Shown here: piece after piece, positions 21,201-36,200 of the stretch | How positions within the stretch are numbered: position 1 is the stretch's first letter | How the letters are laid out: the number at the start of each line of letters is the position of its first letter | From: Asterias amurensis | Taxonomy: Eukaryota > Echinodermata > Asteroidea > Forcipulatida > Asteriidae | Direction of reading: 5' to 3' | DNA length: 64,000 nt | NCBI RefSeq assembly: GCF_032118995.1 | Contig: NC_092661.1 | Location: 20,245,006-20,309,005, forward strand | The notes under the pieces: model-generated | What the model was told of the DNA's origin: nothing | Seen by the model: only the letters and a program-made list of their open reading frames with translations | Database searches by the model: none | Translations under genes and position numbers: made by a program

Positions 21201-24200
21201 TATTTTGATTGATTGCAAATACTTAATGTGAATTAAAACTTCAAATTAAATATTTAAAATGTTTTTACAAATTAGTCAATTTTATATTCATGTTAATAAT
21301 AAATTAAAATAAATTAATTCAAATGAATAGAAAAAACACTTTTGTATAATCTTTAAATACATTAGGTAATATGCTTTGCAAGCAGCTGTAAAAGAGAGAA
21401 CAAAAGTCTATATCGGAAGTGTATATTGCACCAAGAGCACTTATGACCTGAAATTGTCTCCTGGGGCCCTAAAGCGGGCCCTGAGCCACACAGCGTAAAT
21501 GATATAACTCGTGTGTTGTCTACCCACCCCACATTTCAAGACAAATTGACGCCCATGGTTTCCCTGCAGTGTAATAAGAGGTTTGTTTCATGTCCAGTTT
21601 ATCTGACCTGCTGCAGAAAACAAGGCAATCAAAAGGTACAAATTTGAACAATACACGGCTAAATAGCCATTTTAAGGCAAAAATAGCTTCCCGCCATTTC
21701 GTACTAAAAACTGCTGACAAATATGTTATTGTTGCTTCCAAAAGACCATAGTAAGATCTCTCTTTCACCCAAGTTTCATTGCTCTAATCTAAGACCTGCA
21801 CTAATAACTCTACAGCGACTCAAATATTGCCAAAACTATGGCGCAAATTTGGAGGTACATACGCACATGTACCCCAAAGTGAAGAGTTGTCAATGCCTCT
21901 TAAGATTCCCCTCCCCCCCCCAATTTTGATTTTCTTTTTAAGGTCAGGACAACCTTAAAGGGATGCTGCAGTGAATTAAAATAAAACAGTTAATTTTGCT
22001 GTCATTTATTTCTGATATAGGTACTGAACATCAATAAAATGTGTTTTGTTTTTTCTCCGACATATCTCACTTGCGTAATTAGCGAATAAGTCCTGCCCCC
22101 CTTTTGTGGATTGTTACCGCCCCCCTACCATCGACGTCACGTCGGGAATTCAAACATATCGCCGGCAAAAAGAGTCTGGTCCCTAACTACACGCGCCTAG
22201 GTACCAGGCCACACAGTGCACACATCTCTAGAGGCACACAGCCAGGGGGCCCGACGGTTCGGGTTACCGACATGACGTCACGTTTATGCAAATGAAGGCT
22301 CCCTTTTAGGGGCGGGGTGGGTTCCCCTACTTACGCATTTAATAAAAAATAATAATTAATATTTCAGGTTTAAAAAGTCATGTTTAATCGTTTAAACTAT
22401 TTAAAACAACACTGCAGCCACCCTTTAAGACTCTGGGAATTTCAGCGTTCTACTGCATTCCACCGTTCAACAGCAAGCATTTGAACTTTTGTTTCCCAAA
22501 ATCATCAAAATCGCCCATTTACACACATGTACCACTTAAAAACACATTGTAGGTCTTTTTTGTTATTCTTGTTAAAAACATGAAATTCAAGGCACAATTT
22601 TCAGCTTTCATTGTGAGAACACTCAGTCCTTTTAAACTTTGGTTGTAACATGTCTTCTTTCCTTCTTGGTTGTAACAACCAAAATCAGCTGGGACTTTAG
22701 TTCATAATCAGAAAGCTTTCAGACTTAAATTCATAAATGACTTTTGTATCCTTACATATCCTGTATGAATTGTAGCTTACCTTTTAGGAATTCTGAGTTT
22801 TTCTACCCCCCCCCCCCCTCTCAATTAGTCATCCCTATCAAATGTACCTGATATAGCCACCTCACAATGCACAAGGCTTTAAATTCACTGCTTGTCTACA
22901 ACAATTGTTGGTGTTTAGAAACATAGACACACTCACTTGTTTAATTCTTATTTCCAGTAATGGTTTAAAATTACACAGCTTTTGAAACCAAACCCTTATC
23001 TCCTGCCTACCATTCTGTGTTCTCCAGAAATGTTAGACACTTTTTCCTTATTTACTTCCACTGAAACGGAAGAAATTTGTGCTACATGTCGCCATTATGT
23101 GAATAGATTTTGCAATAGTTGTTGAAGGTAGGGTCATAAATTGGAAAACTCTCAAAAAAATCAGTTCTGATCAGAATTGATTTACAATATACTTGGTGTG
23201 AAAAGCTCTGCAGCAAGTATTTAGAGAAGGGATTTCCTTCAAAGTAATATGGTTTGATATTTGTTCTCCTTAAAACATTGAATCTAATAAACAAGTTCGG
23301 AGTGTTTTGTTTTTACTTGCTCTCTCCCTGTACCTTTAACACAATTCAGCCCCTTGGTTGGAATGTTTGATTTTTAATAGATCAACAACAATATTAATAT
23401 TGGATATTTCATGACATTCAAACTTAAGACACCCACAAACACCCACCTCAATTGTCATACAAACTTGGCACTGCCGATGGTCGTTGATATATTTTTATGA
23501 AAATGATAAAAAACTTCAAAAGACTCATCCGTGTGTGAAAATCTCCTTGATATTATTGAATAAAAGTATTCAATTGATGGAATGCACTTATTCGTTCCAC
23601 ATGTAGCCTATAAAAGTGATGAATACTGTTCTTGACCTTGAACACAAGTGGAGGTCATTTAGCCGATAGGCTGGGAGTTGCGGTAAGTTTAGGCCAATTT
23701 CCTTTTAAGTTATTGCAGACTGGGAGGGATGTTTTTTAATTTATTTTAATTTTTTTTATTTTCCTGGCCAGCTTTGAACTACAGTGTAGTCGATACGTTA
23801 CACAATCAACCACATTGCCTGCACTTACTATGGATGTTGTAACGCCCACAAAAACTGGCTGGCTCCCAGACTGCCACAACAGAAAGGAAAGGGCAATCCA
23901 TTGAGTAATGAGCACCATGCTACTAGCTTGTTTTTATTTTATTTTTCGGTTATCACTTTAACAATGCGGATGACGAAGGAAATTGATAAAATCAAAAGCA
24001 AATTTTAATTGTCAAAGCAAGCGTTTCAATGTTAAATGTAAAGAAAAAGTTTTATACTTAATTAAAATGCTTAATTTCAAAAAGTAAAAGAATAAAAATA
24101 AAAAAGTTAAAGCCATTGGACCCTTTCGGTACAGAAAAAGAAAAAAAAGGTTCACAGATTTACAAATAACTTACAGGGTTTACAGAAGGTAGTGGTGAAA

Positions 24201-27200
24201 TACTTCTCTTGAAATATTATTTCATGAAATGCTTTACTTTTTGAGAAAACAGTAAAACAATATCAATTCTCGTTAACGAGAATTACGGCTTTATTTTAAA
24301 CACATGTCATGACACGGCGAAACGCGCGGATACAAGGGTGGGTTTCCCGTTATTTTCTCCCGACTCCGATGACCGATTAAGCCCAAATTTTCACAGGTTT
24401 GTTATTTGATATAGAAGTTGTGATACACGAAGTGTGGGCCTTGGAAAATACTGTTTACCGAAAGGGTCCAATGGCTTTAACCGGCCCACACAGTTTAACT
24501 TCTTGCCAAAATAAACCCTTATTATTCTTGAAAGAGTTATTCATTTTGTTTATTGGAAGTAAACAATGATTACAATTTGTTAACAGATCTAGAATATTGT
24601 ACAATGTTATAAAACCAACTACCGTGTTTTGTTGTGTGAAAGTAGTTCTTGTTTTTTATGTCCTTTATGCGAACATAATTTTTGTTTAAACCAGCAAAAC
24701 AAATTTGTTTACCACAAATAATAGCAAAAACCAACTCAACCATGGAATAGTTAAAGTTATATAGTTTAGGTTTATTCCTTCTGACGAAAATTGCAATAAA
24801 ACCAGAAATAATGATGAAAAACTCTTTTTAAAAATAATTATGAGTGACCAAAATAACAATATGAGACAGAGCTTCCTTTTTGGTAAACAATCTACAGCAA
24901 TATGCGTTATATGTGGTTGTTGGACTACAGGATGTTAATTGCTTCCTGAATGATGCCAATGGGTCAACCATTAAGGAACTTTTGTCAAGTGTGTTAACAT
25001 GTGGTTTATATAATCAGGACAATTCCATGAACAATTGTGTGATTTGACATCAAGTATTGGTTGGGCCAAGATGTATTGATTGATATCAAGGTGAAGCTGT
25101 TAGCTAAGTCTTGGCCTTTGGTGCACTTGAAAATGGTTCCAGCTTGGTTCCAACTTTTGATGAAAGTGTATCTCAATGCTGTAAAATAAAATGATTTGCC
25201 TTAAACTTAATATAAATTCCCTGCATTTGTTATTTTGCATGAAACTTTCAGATTTTCTCTGTTTTCTACATCAGTTGCCTTTTTTGGGGGGTCGGATAAA
25301 CTGTTGATAAACATCATGCCTGCTTTTGGAGTTGGCATAAATCAAAAGCCAGAGTGTGTGAAAACTGCCCTTCAGATTTTGGGCAAAATTTATAGTTTTT
25401 ACGTACTATGTGTAGGCCTTGTGTAAAATGTTGGGCAAATCAAACCCTTTCCGTCCCATACACCCATGTGTGGTTGCCAGACCTCAAGGAACATGAGTTT
25501 TACAACAGGAAAAGTTAACATGGAACTTTCCTGTTGAATGTAAAAAAACATTTAGCATAAGTACAAGCGCATTCTTTGAACATGACAAAACACCAATTGT
25601 CAAGTGCTTGTAGCTGTTATGGTTGAGCTGTGGTTAACCACTGTGCAGAGTGTGCAGTTTAACATTGTTTAAAGTATACTCCCTGTGACCCTGGAATGTG
25701 TGGTGATGCTGGGTCTATAAATACAGGTCAAATCAGACCTGTCAAGTCCCAGACAGTTGCCATAGATGGCAACTGCTATGTGGCTGCTGCTATGGCTGCT
25801 GCTATGGCTGCTGCTGTGGCTGCTGCTATGGCTGCTGCTATGGCTGCTGCTGTGGCTGCTGCTATGGCTGCCGGTATGGCTGCTGCTGTAGCTGTAGCTA
25901 TGGCTGCTGTTATGGCTGCTGCTATGGCTGCTGCTATGGCTGCTGCTGTGGCTACTGCTATGGCTGCCGGTATGGCTGCCGCTGTGGCTGCTGCTGTGGC
26001 TGCTGCTATGGCTGCTGCTGTGGCTGCTGCTATGGCTGCCGGTATGGCTGCTGCTGTAGCTGTAGCTATGGCTGCTGCTATGGCTGCTGCTGTGGCTGCT
26101 GCTATGGCTGCCGGTATGGCTGCCGCTGTGGCTGTAGCTATAGCTGCTGCTATGGCTGCCGGTATGGCTGCCGCTTTGGCTGTAGCTATAGCTGCTGCTA
26201 TGGCTGCTGCTATGGCTGCTGCTATGGCTGCTGCTATGGCAGCTGCTATGGCTGCTGCCATAGCAGCTGATAGGGGCATTTTATACTTCAAGGAATCATG
26301 TGGTGGCCAAGTCACAGCCGCAGCCAGTAATTTAGATTTAAAGTGTGTTGTAAAGTCTGCATTTAGTAAAGCATAGGGGAATCACTGAGTGAAATCATAG
26401 AGCTAGGGTGAAATGGTGTGTGAATTGGTGGAATTTGGGGTGTGTACATATTTCCAGCTGTGACAAATTATTGTCAGGTGTTTACCATCTTTGACTTGAA
26501 AACATAAATTCTGTCAATTATTTTTTACATTGTGTGTGTGTAATTCATCTTTCGCCAAAAAATCACCTTTCAAGAATATGACAGGATGTGAATAGAAAAC
26601 AAATAGGCTACAATGTTTTAAGTAGATTTTACATTTTGACCTTGAATCATATTTTGATATTTTTCTTGACAGGCTGACGGTGGTTTTACAGAAACGTCAT
26701 CATGTGATCAAACATGCCTCTTGAATTCTGTAAGTACATTAGTTATGTCTGTAAATAGGGGGTTTTCAGAACAATTCTTTTCTTTGACTTATGTTGACAA
26801 TTATTAAAGGCAGTGCACACTATTTGTAATGTAATTGTCAAAGACTAGCCTTCACAGTTGGTATATCTCAACATGCATAAAATAACAAACCTGGGAAAAT
26901 TGGAGCTCGAGTTGCGAGATAATATAAATGAAAGAAAAAATAACCCTTGTCACACAAAGTTGTGTGCGTTTAGATGGTTGATTTCGAGTCCTCAAGTTCT
27001 AAATGTGAGGTCCCGAAATCAAATTAGTGGAAAATTACTTCTTTCTCGAAAACTATGGCACTTCAGAGGGAGCCGTTTCTCACAATGTTTTATACCATCA
27101 ACCTCTCCCCATTATTCGTCACCAAGAAAGGTTTTATGCCAATAATTATTTTGAGTAATTACCAATAGAGTCCACTGCCTTTAAGAATACTTTTCTGGAG

Positions 27201-30200
27201 GATTGCCACTAGTATGAATTTTCTAATTGGTCCTCTAGAACAAGGGGAGACCCAGACCCACTACCCTAGCTCTTTATTTATGGTGATGTAGAGAGACAGT
27301 AGAATTGTAACATCCAGGAGGTTGAGGGGGCTTCATCCTCTAGACCAAGGGGAGACCCAGACCCACTACCCTAGCTCTTTATTTATGGTGATGTAGAGAG
27401 ACAGTAGAATTGTAACACCCAGGAGGTTCAGGGGGCTTGATCCTCTAGACCAAGGGGAGTCCCAGACCCACTACCCTAGCTCTTTATTTATGGTATTGAT
27501 TTGTAGAGACATCCTTTGAAATGTAACACCCTGGATGTTCAGTCAGTGTCCCTTTCATAAAGAGTGCAACCCTTTTTTCAGGATGTTAAATCACTGCCTG
27601 ATTTGATGGTGATTTGATCTTTTGATTTCAGTGTACTGCAGGGTGTGGGCTATGGGACAACACAACAACCCAGTCATGCAACCAAGCATGTGTAAGTCAT
27701 TATTGATTCATCTACTCTATGTTTTGTTTAACTAAAGAGATAATGAGTGATAAATCCATAGAATAGGAACGTTGGATGATAATAGACAGAGTGGGAGGGG
27801 TTAATATTAAGTGACTGGAGTCAAAGCTCAATTTATTAATTATCAATTATCTTCAGATTATTATGAAGGTTTATTTGATGAGATTAGATGGTGATATGAG
27901 ACAGTGAGGTTCAAGTGTTGATGTTTTCTTGAGTCCGGTAGGACTGATATTGCAATTACCTCCGTGCCCCTGGGTCATGGCCTTGCTGCCCTATCTGATA
28001 TGGACAGCAGAAAGTTATTTTGTTCACACAGAGAGACCAAGGAAACTGCGTCATCCTAACAACAGTGAAGTACATGTATTAAGGAAACTGCGTCATCCTT
28101 ACAACAGTGAAGTATTAAGCCAAGTCCATGTTTGTTTGTTATCAGATTGTGTGTCAATGTGTGTGAATTGCTGCCAATACGCCAACAAGAAAAACAAACA
28201 TTTATTTTTACTTCAAATCAAATTCTCAAAAATCATAAAGATAACACCATTAAGAATGCCCCAGATTGCACTTCAATGATCTTATTGCAAAGATAAACAC
28301 CAAGTAAAAACACTCTTAGGGCTTTGTTTCAATCCTGCGTGCTCCAGCATTGTCTAGATTAAAAACAAATCCTTGTGAAAACTGAACAAATATACAACAT
28401 GAAGCATTGATGAAATTAAAATCAGAGAACTTACAGTAGGACCATGCAATCCATTTATTCACCCTAGTCCTTTGTGTGGGTTTGAGATTGATTCTTCTTC
28501 ATTTTGAGGCATTGTATGGTAGAGTTTCAGTACAGTTTTTATGAATGAAAAACACAAATCGGTGACAAACTTTTAAAACCTTGCAGGGCCATGACCCTTC
28601 CATTTTTAACTGCCCGTTTAGACCTCATCACCTACCTGGGTTTTTCCGTATTCAGCTATTTCGAAATATTTGATTGCCTAAAGGTCTACAAAGTGGGATG
28701 AGACCACTTGAAATAAATCTTGACACAAATATTCAAATGTATCGTTATTGTTTGTTGTCTTGTTTCTTTCTCGTAGGATTCTATGTTTTCTTCCGAACAA
28801 GAAAAGGTAAATATGAAAGTTTTAGATCATTTTGGGGTAAGTCAGTTCCTTTGTGCTTATTTTGACTCCCAAATTGACTCCCAAAATGGCCGACAAGATG
28901 TGCACATATGAGTGTATTGCGCATTCGCAAGGGGTTTATACAGGGACACCATTGTTGAATTGAAGAATTATGACATCAATTTGAGCTAACGTAGGAGTTC
29001 TTCACCCCTCCACAAATCTTACTAAAAGTATGAAACTATTTATACAAGGGAATTGATTTGATGTCTGGGTACATTATGATTGTGAACACATCATTTGATT
29101 TGTATGTTGATTTGTTTAAGATGGAGTCATGCTACTCAGGATGCCGTCATGCAGAAGATGAATATGCAGCACTTATTACAGGTAAGAAAAAAAACTAAGC
29201 ACGCTCAGTGGGCGTGCAGTTCAGATAACTGTTTCAGCCACGTTTGTTTTGTATGAACATCAAATAAAATAAATGTCACTGGTACCACTATTCCAATTGG
29301 TAAATCTTACCCATGTCTGTAATTAGATGTTTTGTCCCAAGATGAATGTCTATTTTTTTTCTGACTGTGGTAAATAACCTGGATGAACTTTCTCTTTGTG
29401 TTTTATTTGCAGCCTTAGTTGGTACCCCATCAGCTCCCTTTGTTGTGTCAATGGAAAGCATTACAAACACCAGCTTTGATATCAGCTGGTTACCAGCCAG
29501 CCATGAAGCTGTGATGTATAAATTACAGTGGAAGTATGTGGACATAGAGGGCAGTATATGGACATCTTATAACATCCAGGTAATCTGCGGCTTAACCCTC
29601 TTACTATCTGACCAGTAATTGCTTCCAAATTAAAACTAATTAAAGTTTCTTTTTCCTGGTGATTTGCAAGTTGTATACTTTGTCTGTAGCAGGTAGGCCT
29701 TAGATAAGAAAGACTTATAGATTGAACTTCAAAAATTTCTGCTTTCTCTACAGGCTGTTTCTACCACACAGATACCAGTGACTGGACTATATCCCTACGT
29801 AACATACTCGTTCCGTATACAATGGGTTATCACAACTAGACATGTGTTGTCATCTCCAGAAAGTGTTGAAGTTACTACTGAACCATATGGACGTAAGTTT
29901 TAAGGAGGCAATTACTAAGAGGGAAAATAAGTCGCATTTTAAATTTCAGATTGTTGACACTCAAAGAACAATTTCTTTTGTGAGCAGTGTAGTTGGTTGC
30001 CCCCAAATTGCCTGTAGGCCCTTATGTTTAACGTTGGCATTGTTAGTATGAAGTACAGTGTTGACTCCTTTAGTCTGTGCCATTGGACTCCTGGTCATGA
30101 ACAGGTGTCTTTTGGCAAGAAACTTATTGCTTCTCTGCATATAGATGGTTAACACCCTGTACACCCATTTGCCTGCCGATGCTGCATACTCCTAAGGAGT

Positions 30201-33200
30201 TGAGATGGTTTCAGTGTTTGATTGCCTTTTTCAAGAAGCTTTATTTTGATATTTCAGCTTCATTATCTGCACCAATCATAACTTGCCTTGTTTCATGAAT
30301 TTTTAATTTGCTTGGTATATTTCAGCTCCATTATCAGGACCCATCATAACTAGCCTTGTTTCAAGAAGTTCCTCTACCATATCAGTGTCTTGGCTGAAGC
30401 CTAACTTCCCCAGTGGTCCAATCATTGAGCATATAGTGACCGTAGAGAATGCTGCTGGTGATAGACTGGTTACCATGGCTACTAGCTCACATACATTTGG
30501 TAGACTGGTGCCGAATACTTCCTACACAGTGACTGTTGAAGCTAGAAATGCTGAAGGGACGAGTCCAGGAGCCGCACAGAATGTTACCACCCTACCCGCA
30601 GTCAATGGTATGTTAAACAGGTTTTATGTTTACCTATACCTTGCCCCAATTTAATAAAACGGGTTGTATTTTTTACCTACAAATGTCCTGATTGGGGAGC
30701 TATGATATCTCAATGGGAAACGGTGGTTTCAATGAGGGTAGAAGCATGCCCCAACTGGGATAGTATACCTTTTACCTGCCTAAGCGGTAAATATTCCCTA
30801 CAAGTTTCTGCTGAAAAAGAAGAGAAAATACCAGTCGTTGCGGCTGTATTGCTATGTTAACAGGGCCCAATTTGATGGCTCTGTTAATTGTAAGCAAATA
30901 ATCTGCGCTTACAGAAGCAGGGATCTTTAGAATCAGTGAGATTTAAGATGGGAATATTTCTCTGGAGGATTGGTACTGGTATCAACTTTAGAATCAGTGA
31001 GCTTTCAGAGGGAAACATTTTTCTGAAGGAATGGTACTGGTATGAACTTGAGAATCAGTGAGCTTTCAGATGGGAATATTTCTCTGGAGGATTGGTACTG
31101 GTATGAACTTTAGAATCAGTGAGTTTTCAGATGGGAATATTTCTCCGGAGGATTGGTACTGGTATGAACTTTAGAATCAGTGAGCTTTCAGATGGAAATA
31201 TTTCTCTGGAAGATTAGTACTGGTATGAACTTTAGAATCAGTGAGAGATAAGATGTAAATATTTCTCTGCAGGAATGGTGTACTTTGTGTTTAATCTGGT
31301 TTTGTTTTCTGTGAATAGATACTGGTATTCAGCCATTCTTAGTGGCTGGAGTCACAGCCTACAGTTTCCCGCTGGAAACTAAAGCATCGTACATCTCCTT
31401 CACACCTCTTGACAAACTTGAAAATGCAGCCATCTTCCCAAGTGACTTACACATCGTGGATGTTGAAGAACAAACCATTGCAGGTTAGACCAATATTAAG
31501 TTTGTTAACCTTTTTCTTGCAGAAAATATTGACCAACACTCCTTACCCAATACTAAGAGCAATAAATAAACACATCAGAGAGTTCATACACTCTGATAAT
31601 TTGAAGACTAGTCAAATGGGGGTGTATACATCATCATCACTATAAATGCATTATTAATTTTGTTATCATATAAAGACTGGTTCAACGAAATAGCCGGTAA
31701 ATAGACCGATCCACTAAGCTCCGCCCCATTGCGTATTGACCAATCACAACGCAACGAAGGTCCGACAAATAAGGTCCGACATGCGTGCGCGTATCTTGGC
31801 GCATGCGCAGAGTTGTGCAGAAAGGCATTGGAGAGACCCACGTGTTCTTGCTCACACGTGCGTGGTGGGCGGTATCTACTGGATCAGTGTATTGCCTCCA
31901 AACAAGCACATTGCTTTGTAAACAAATCTGTGTAATGTGCAGTGCGCATGTTGTGTGGGACCATCAAATGACAGATGGGTCTCATGTGCAGCACATACCA
32001 TGTGTGCATGAACACACACACTATCTATTTTAAAACCAACGTAAATGAAAAGTGTTTTAATTTCTGGCACCATTCATTTTCATTCCCTTACACTATGGTT
32101 CTTAAAAGTATTCATAAATAGTGAAGTATGTGTATGAGATCAGATCCCTTGCAAAAGTTGACTGTTTATGTGGGAGTGGGGGTTGGGACAATGTCAGCTT
32201 CGTGGTGTGTTCAAGCGATCTAGGTCACTAACTAAGCTCTTGGATGGTACCCTTGCCTACACCTTTATAGACTGTGAAGGGGAAACATGTTTCATCACCA
32301 GGAGTAGGTGGCAACATCCCCCTGGTGACAGTTGGTTTTGGTTAACAGCCCAAATAAGTTAAGTGTAGCCCTAATAATAATAATAATAATAAGACTTGTA
32401 ATGCGCACGTATCCACCCTGCTGGGTGTCCATGGCCTTGTGATGTTAGGCTGTCTCTCATTAAAAACTTACCACAATTAAATAACACACTAATTAATTTG
32501 ACATTCCAAAAACTTGTTAATGAGTACTGATGTATGGAGGGAGGAGTCTCTGTACGGCTTTAGATATTTCAGATTGTTGGATGATTTAATGAGTACTACT
32601 GTATGGAGGGAGGAGTCTCTGTATAGCTTAAGATATTTCAGAGCGTTCGATGATTTAATGAGTACTTCTCTACTGTATGGAGGGAGGAATCTCTGTATAG
32701 CTTTAGATATTTCAGAATGTTGGATGATTTAATAAGTACTACTCTACTGTATGGAGGGAGGAGTCTCTGTATAGCTTTAGATATTTCAGAACTTTGGATG
32801 ATATAATGAGTACTACTCTACTGTATGGAGGGAGGAGTCTCTGTATAGCTTAAGATATTTCAGAGCGTTCGATGATTTAATGAGTACTTCTCTACTGTAT
32901 GGAGGGAGGAATCTCTGTATAGCTTTAGATATTTCAGAATGTTGGATGATTTAATAAGTACTACTCTACTGTATGGAGGGAGGAGTCTCTGTATAGCTTT
33001 AGATATTTCAGAACTTTGGATGATTTAATGAGTACTACTCTACTGTATGGAGGGAGGAGTCTCTGTATAGCTTTAGATATTTCAGAACGTTGGATGATTG
33101 AATGAGTACTACTGTATGGATGGAGGAGTCTCTGTATAGCTTTAGATATTTCAGAACGTTGGATGATTTAATGAGTATTACTGTATGGAGGGAGGAGTCT

Positions 33201-36200
33201 CTGTATAGCTTTAGATATTTCAGAACTTTGGATGATTTAATGAGTACTACTCTACTGTATGGAGGGAGGAGTCTCTGTACAGCTTTAGATATTTCAGAAC
33301 GTTGGATGATTTAATGAGTACTACTGTATGGATGAAGGAGTCTCTGTACAGCTTTAGATATTTCAGAACGTTGGATGATTTAATGAGTACTACTGTATGG
33401 ATGGAGGAGTCTCTGTATAGCTTTAGATATTTCGGAATGTTGGATGATTTAATGAGTACTACTGTATGGAGGGAGGAGTCTCTGTATAGCTTAAGATATT
33501 TCAGAGCGTTCGATGATTTAATGAGTACTTCTCTACTGTATGGAGGGAGGAATCTCTGTATAGCTTTAGATATTTCAGAATGTTGGATGATTTAATAAGT
33601 ACTACTCTACTGTATGGAGGGAGGAGTCTCTGTATAGCTTTAGATATTTCGGAATGTTGGATGATATAATGAGTACTACTCTACTGTATGGAGGGAGGAG
33701 TCTCTGTATAGCTTAAGATATTTCAGAGCGTTCGATGATTTAATGAGTACTTCTCTACTGTATGGAGGGAGGAATCTCTGTATAGCTTTAGATATTTCAG
33801 AATGTTGGATGATTTAATAAGTACTACTCTACTGTATGGAGGGAGGAGTCTCTGTATAGCTTTAGATATTTCAGAACTTTGGATGATTTAATGAGTACTA
33901 CTCTACTGTATGGAGGGAGGAGTCTCTGTATAGCTTTAGATATTTCAGAACGTTGGATGATTGAATGAGTACTACTGTATGGATGGAGGAGTCTCTGTAT
34001 AGCTTTAGATATTTCAGAACGTTGGATGATTTAATGAGTACTACTGTATGGATGGAGGAGTCTCTGTATAGCTTTAGATATTTCGGAATGTTGGATGATT
34101 TAATGAGTACTACTGTATGGAGGGAGGAGTCTCTGTGTAGCTTTAGATATTTCAGATTGTTGGATGATTTAATGAGTACTACTGTATGGATGGAGGAGTC
34201 TCTGTATAGCTTTAGATATTTCGGAATGTTGGATGATTTAATGAGTATTACTGTATGGAGGGAGGAGTCTCTGTATAGCTTTAGATATTTCAGATTGTTG
34301 GATGATTTAATGAGTACTACTGTATGGATGGAGGAGTCTCTGTATAGCTTTAGATATTTCGGAATGTTGGATGATTTAATGAGTACTACTGTATGGAGGA
34401 AGGAGTCTCTGTATAGCTTTAGATATTTCAGAACGTTGGATGATTTAATGAGTACTACTGTATGGAGGGAGGAGTCCTGTATAGCTTTAGATATTTCAGA
34501 ACGTTGGATGATTTAATGAGTACTACTGTATGGAGGGAGGAGTCTCTGTATAGCTTTAGATATTTCAGAACGTTGGATGATTTAATGAGTACTACTGTAT
34601 GGAGGGAGGAGTCTCTGTATAGCTTTAGATATTTCAGAACGTTGGATGATTTAATGAGTACTACTGTATGGAGGGAGGAGTCTCTGTATAGCTTTAGATA
34701 TTTCAGAACGTTGGATGATTTAATGAGTACTACTGTATGGAGGGAGGAGTCTCTGTATAGCTTTAGATATTTCAGAACGTTGGATGATTTCCTCAACAGT
34801 GTGATAATTGATCCTAAGAAATGATTCTTTTCTATCTCAATCATATGTTGATGCACTTATCTAAATTACAATGGACTTGTTGCAGATGTTGCCGTTCATT
34901 ATTGGAAAAGTCTCCTCTTCCTGTCGGACACTTCAGGAACGATTCATCGGCGTACTGTAGATGTTAATAACCTAGAATCATGGAATACTTCTTCTGAGGT
35001 CATCTTTAACAGCTCAAAGGTTGTGACCTTACTGACTGTTGATTGGCTGTTTGATCATCTTTACTTTGTACAGGAAAACCAGGTAAGAATTGTGCTATAA
35101 ATAGACCTTTTAATTCATGAAAGTTAAACTAAATTGTGTTTTCATAATCATTAAAGCAATGTAAGTGTGAATTCATGGTTACCAAAAGCGTTTGCATTAT
35201 AGACGATAGATAATATTGGTTTATTCAATATATAACATTGGTTTATTACATCTATAAAATGTGTTTATTACATCTATAATATTGGTTTATTTAAACTATA
35301 ATATTGGCTTGTTCAATCTATGATATTGGTTAATTCAATGTATAATATTGGTTTATTTAATCTGTAATATTGGTTTATTCAATCTATATTATTATTGGAT
35401 GTTTTCTTTATAGATATTAAGATGTGATCTTTCTTGTAGTCAGACACCAGAGGTTGTCATTGATGCTTTAGACTCGTCACCATCTGAGCTTCATATTGAT
35501 CCTTATAATGGGTGAGTGTTAACCAAGATGAATTTCTTAGATCTCAGGAATGATGCCAGACTCTGCAAGTTTCCTTAATTATTTGAGCAGTGAGTCGTAT
35601 CAAAATTTACCTCGTTAATTCCTTCACAAATAAATTCATATAAAAGACTCCCTAAATGATTTTTGGATATTCAAGATGTCATGTGACCGTCTTAAATTTG
35701 TATGAAGTTTATGATGATATTATTTTGGTTGGCCCTTATATACCAATATGTTATAAGCACTGTAGACTTTGTGCTTTCCAAGTTGTGCAGAAACAAATGA
35801 CAGGTGAACTGAGGGTAAGCTGAGTGGTCTAGAGATTTAGATATCTTCACTAGAGTTGAGTTTGTGAGTTTCAAACCCACCTGAGTAGTATGCCTGTGGA
35901 TTTAACAAAAAATAACAGTGCAGGACTTGAATTGTGCTTATCATGCATTAACCAAAATAATATGCATATTTAACATCTATTAAATTGTTGCAGTAACCGA
36001 TGCTCGAATATAGGATTCGAACTGCCTCTAGCTTTCAGGCAATCCAGGTTGTCTAGTTGATAAGACATATGCTCTACATGTAGATGGGTAAAGGATGTGG
36101 GTTTGAATCCCTTTTGAGTATAAATTAATAACGCAGGAAAGTACTGAATAAACAGAGCTTAGCATGGCATGTCATTTAAGTTTGAATCCCACCTGAGTAA

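Larger units (their letters stand above)
15654..26672 (+). other. ROS1 intron 1 (11 kb)
   Basis: The longest intron. It holds the MITE at 15935, the hairpin at 17329, the 2.9-kb hexanucleotide tract, TTAA MITEs at 21955 and 24107, and a GCT-rich tract at 25780. Remaining stretches (16077-17328, 21150-21954, 22429-24106, 24481-25775) are AT-rich with no recognised exon; a possible coding stretch after TTTTTTTCAG at 16806 meets a stop after 20 codons and is not needed for the reading frame. Confidence 0.75.

Noticed and set aside
25696-26376. Ala/Met-rich frame that could be a low-complexity protein or an extra ROS1 exon
   Set aside because: No splice phase or homology links it to ROS1 exons 1-2, which join directly; both strands are equally open because of the GCT repeat.
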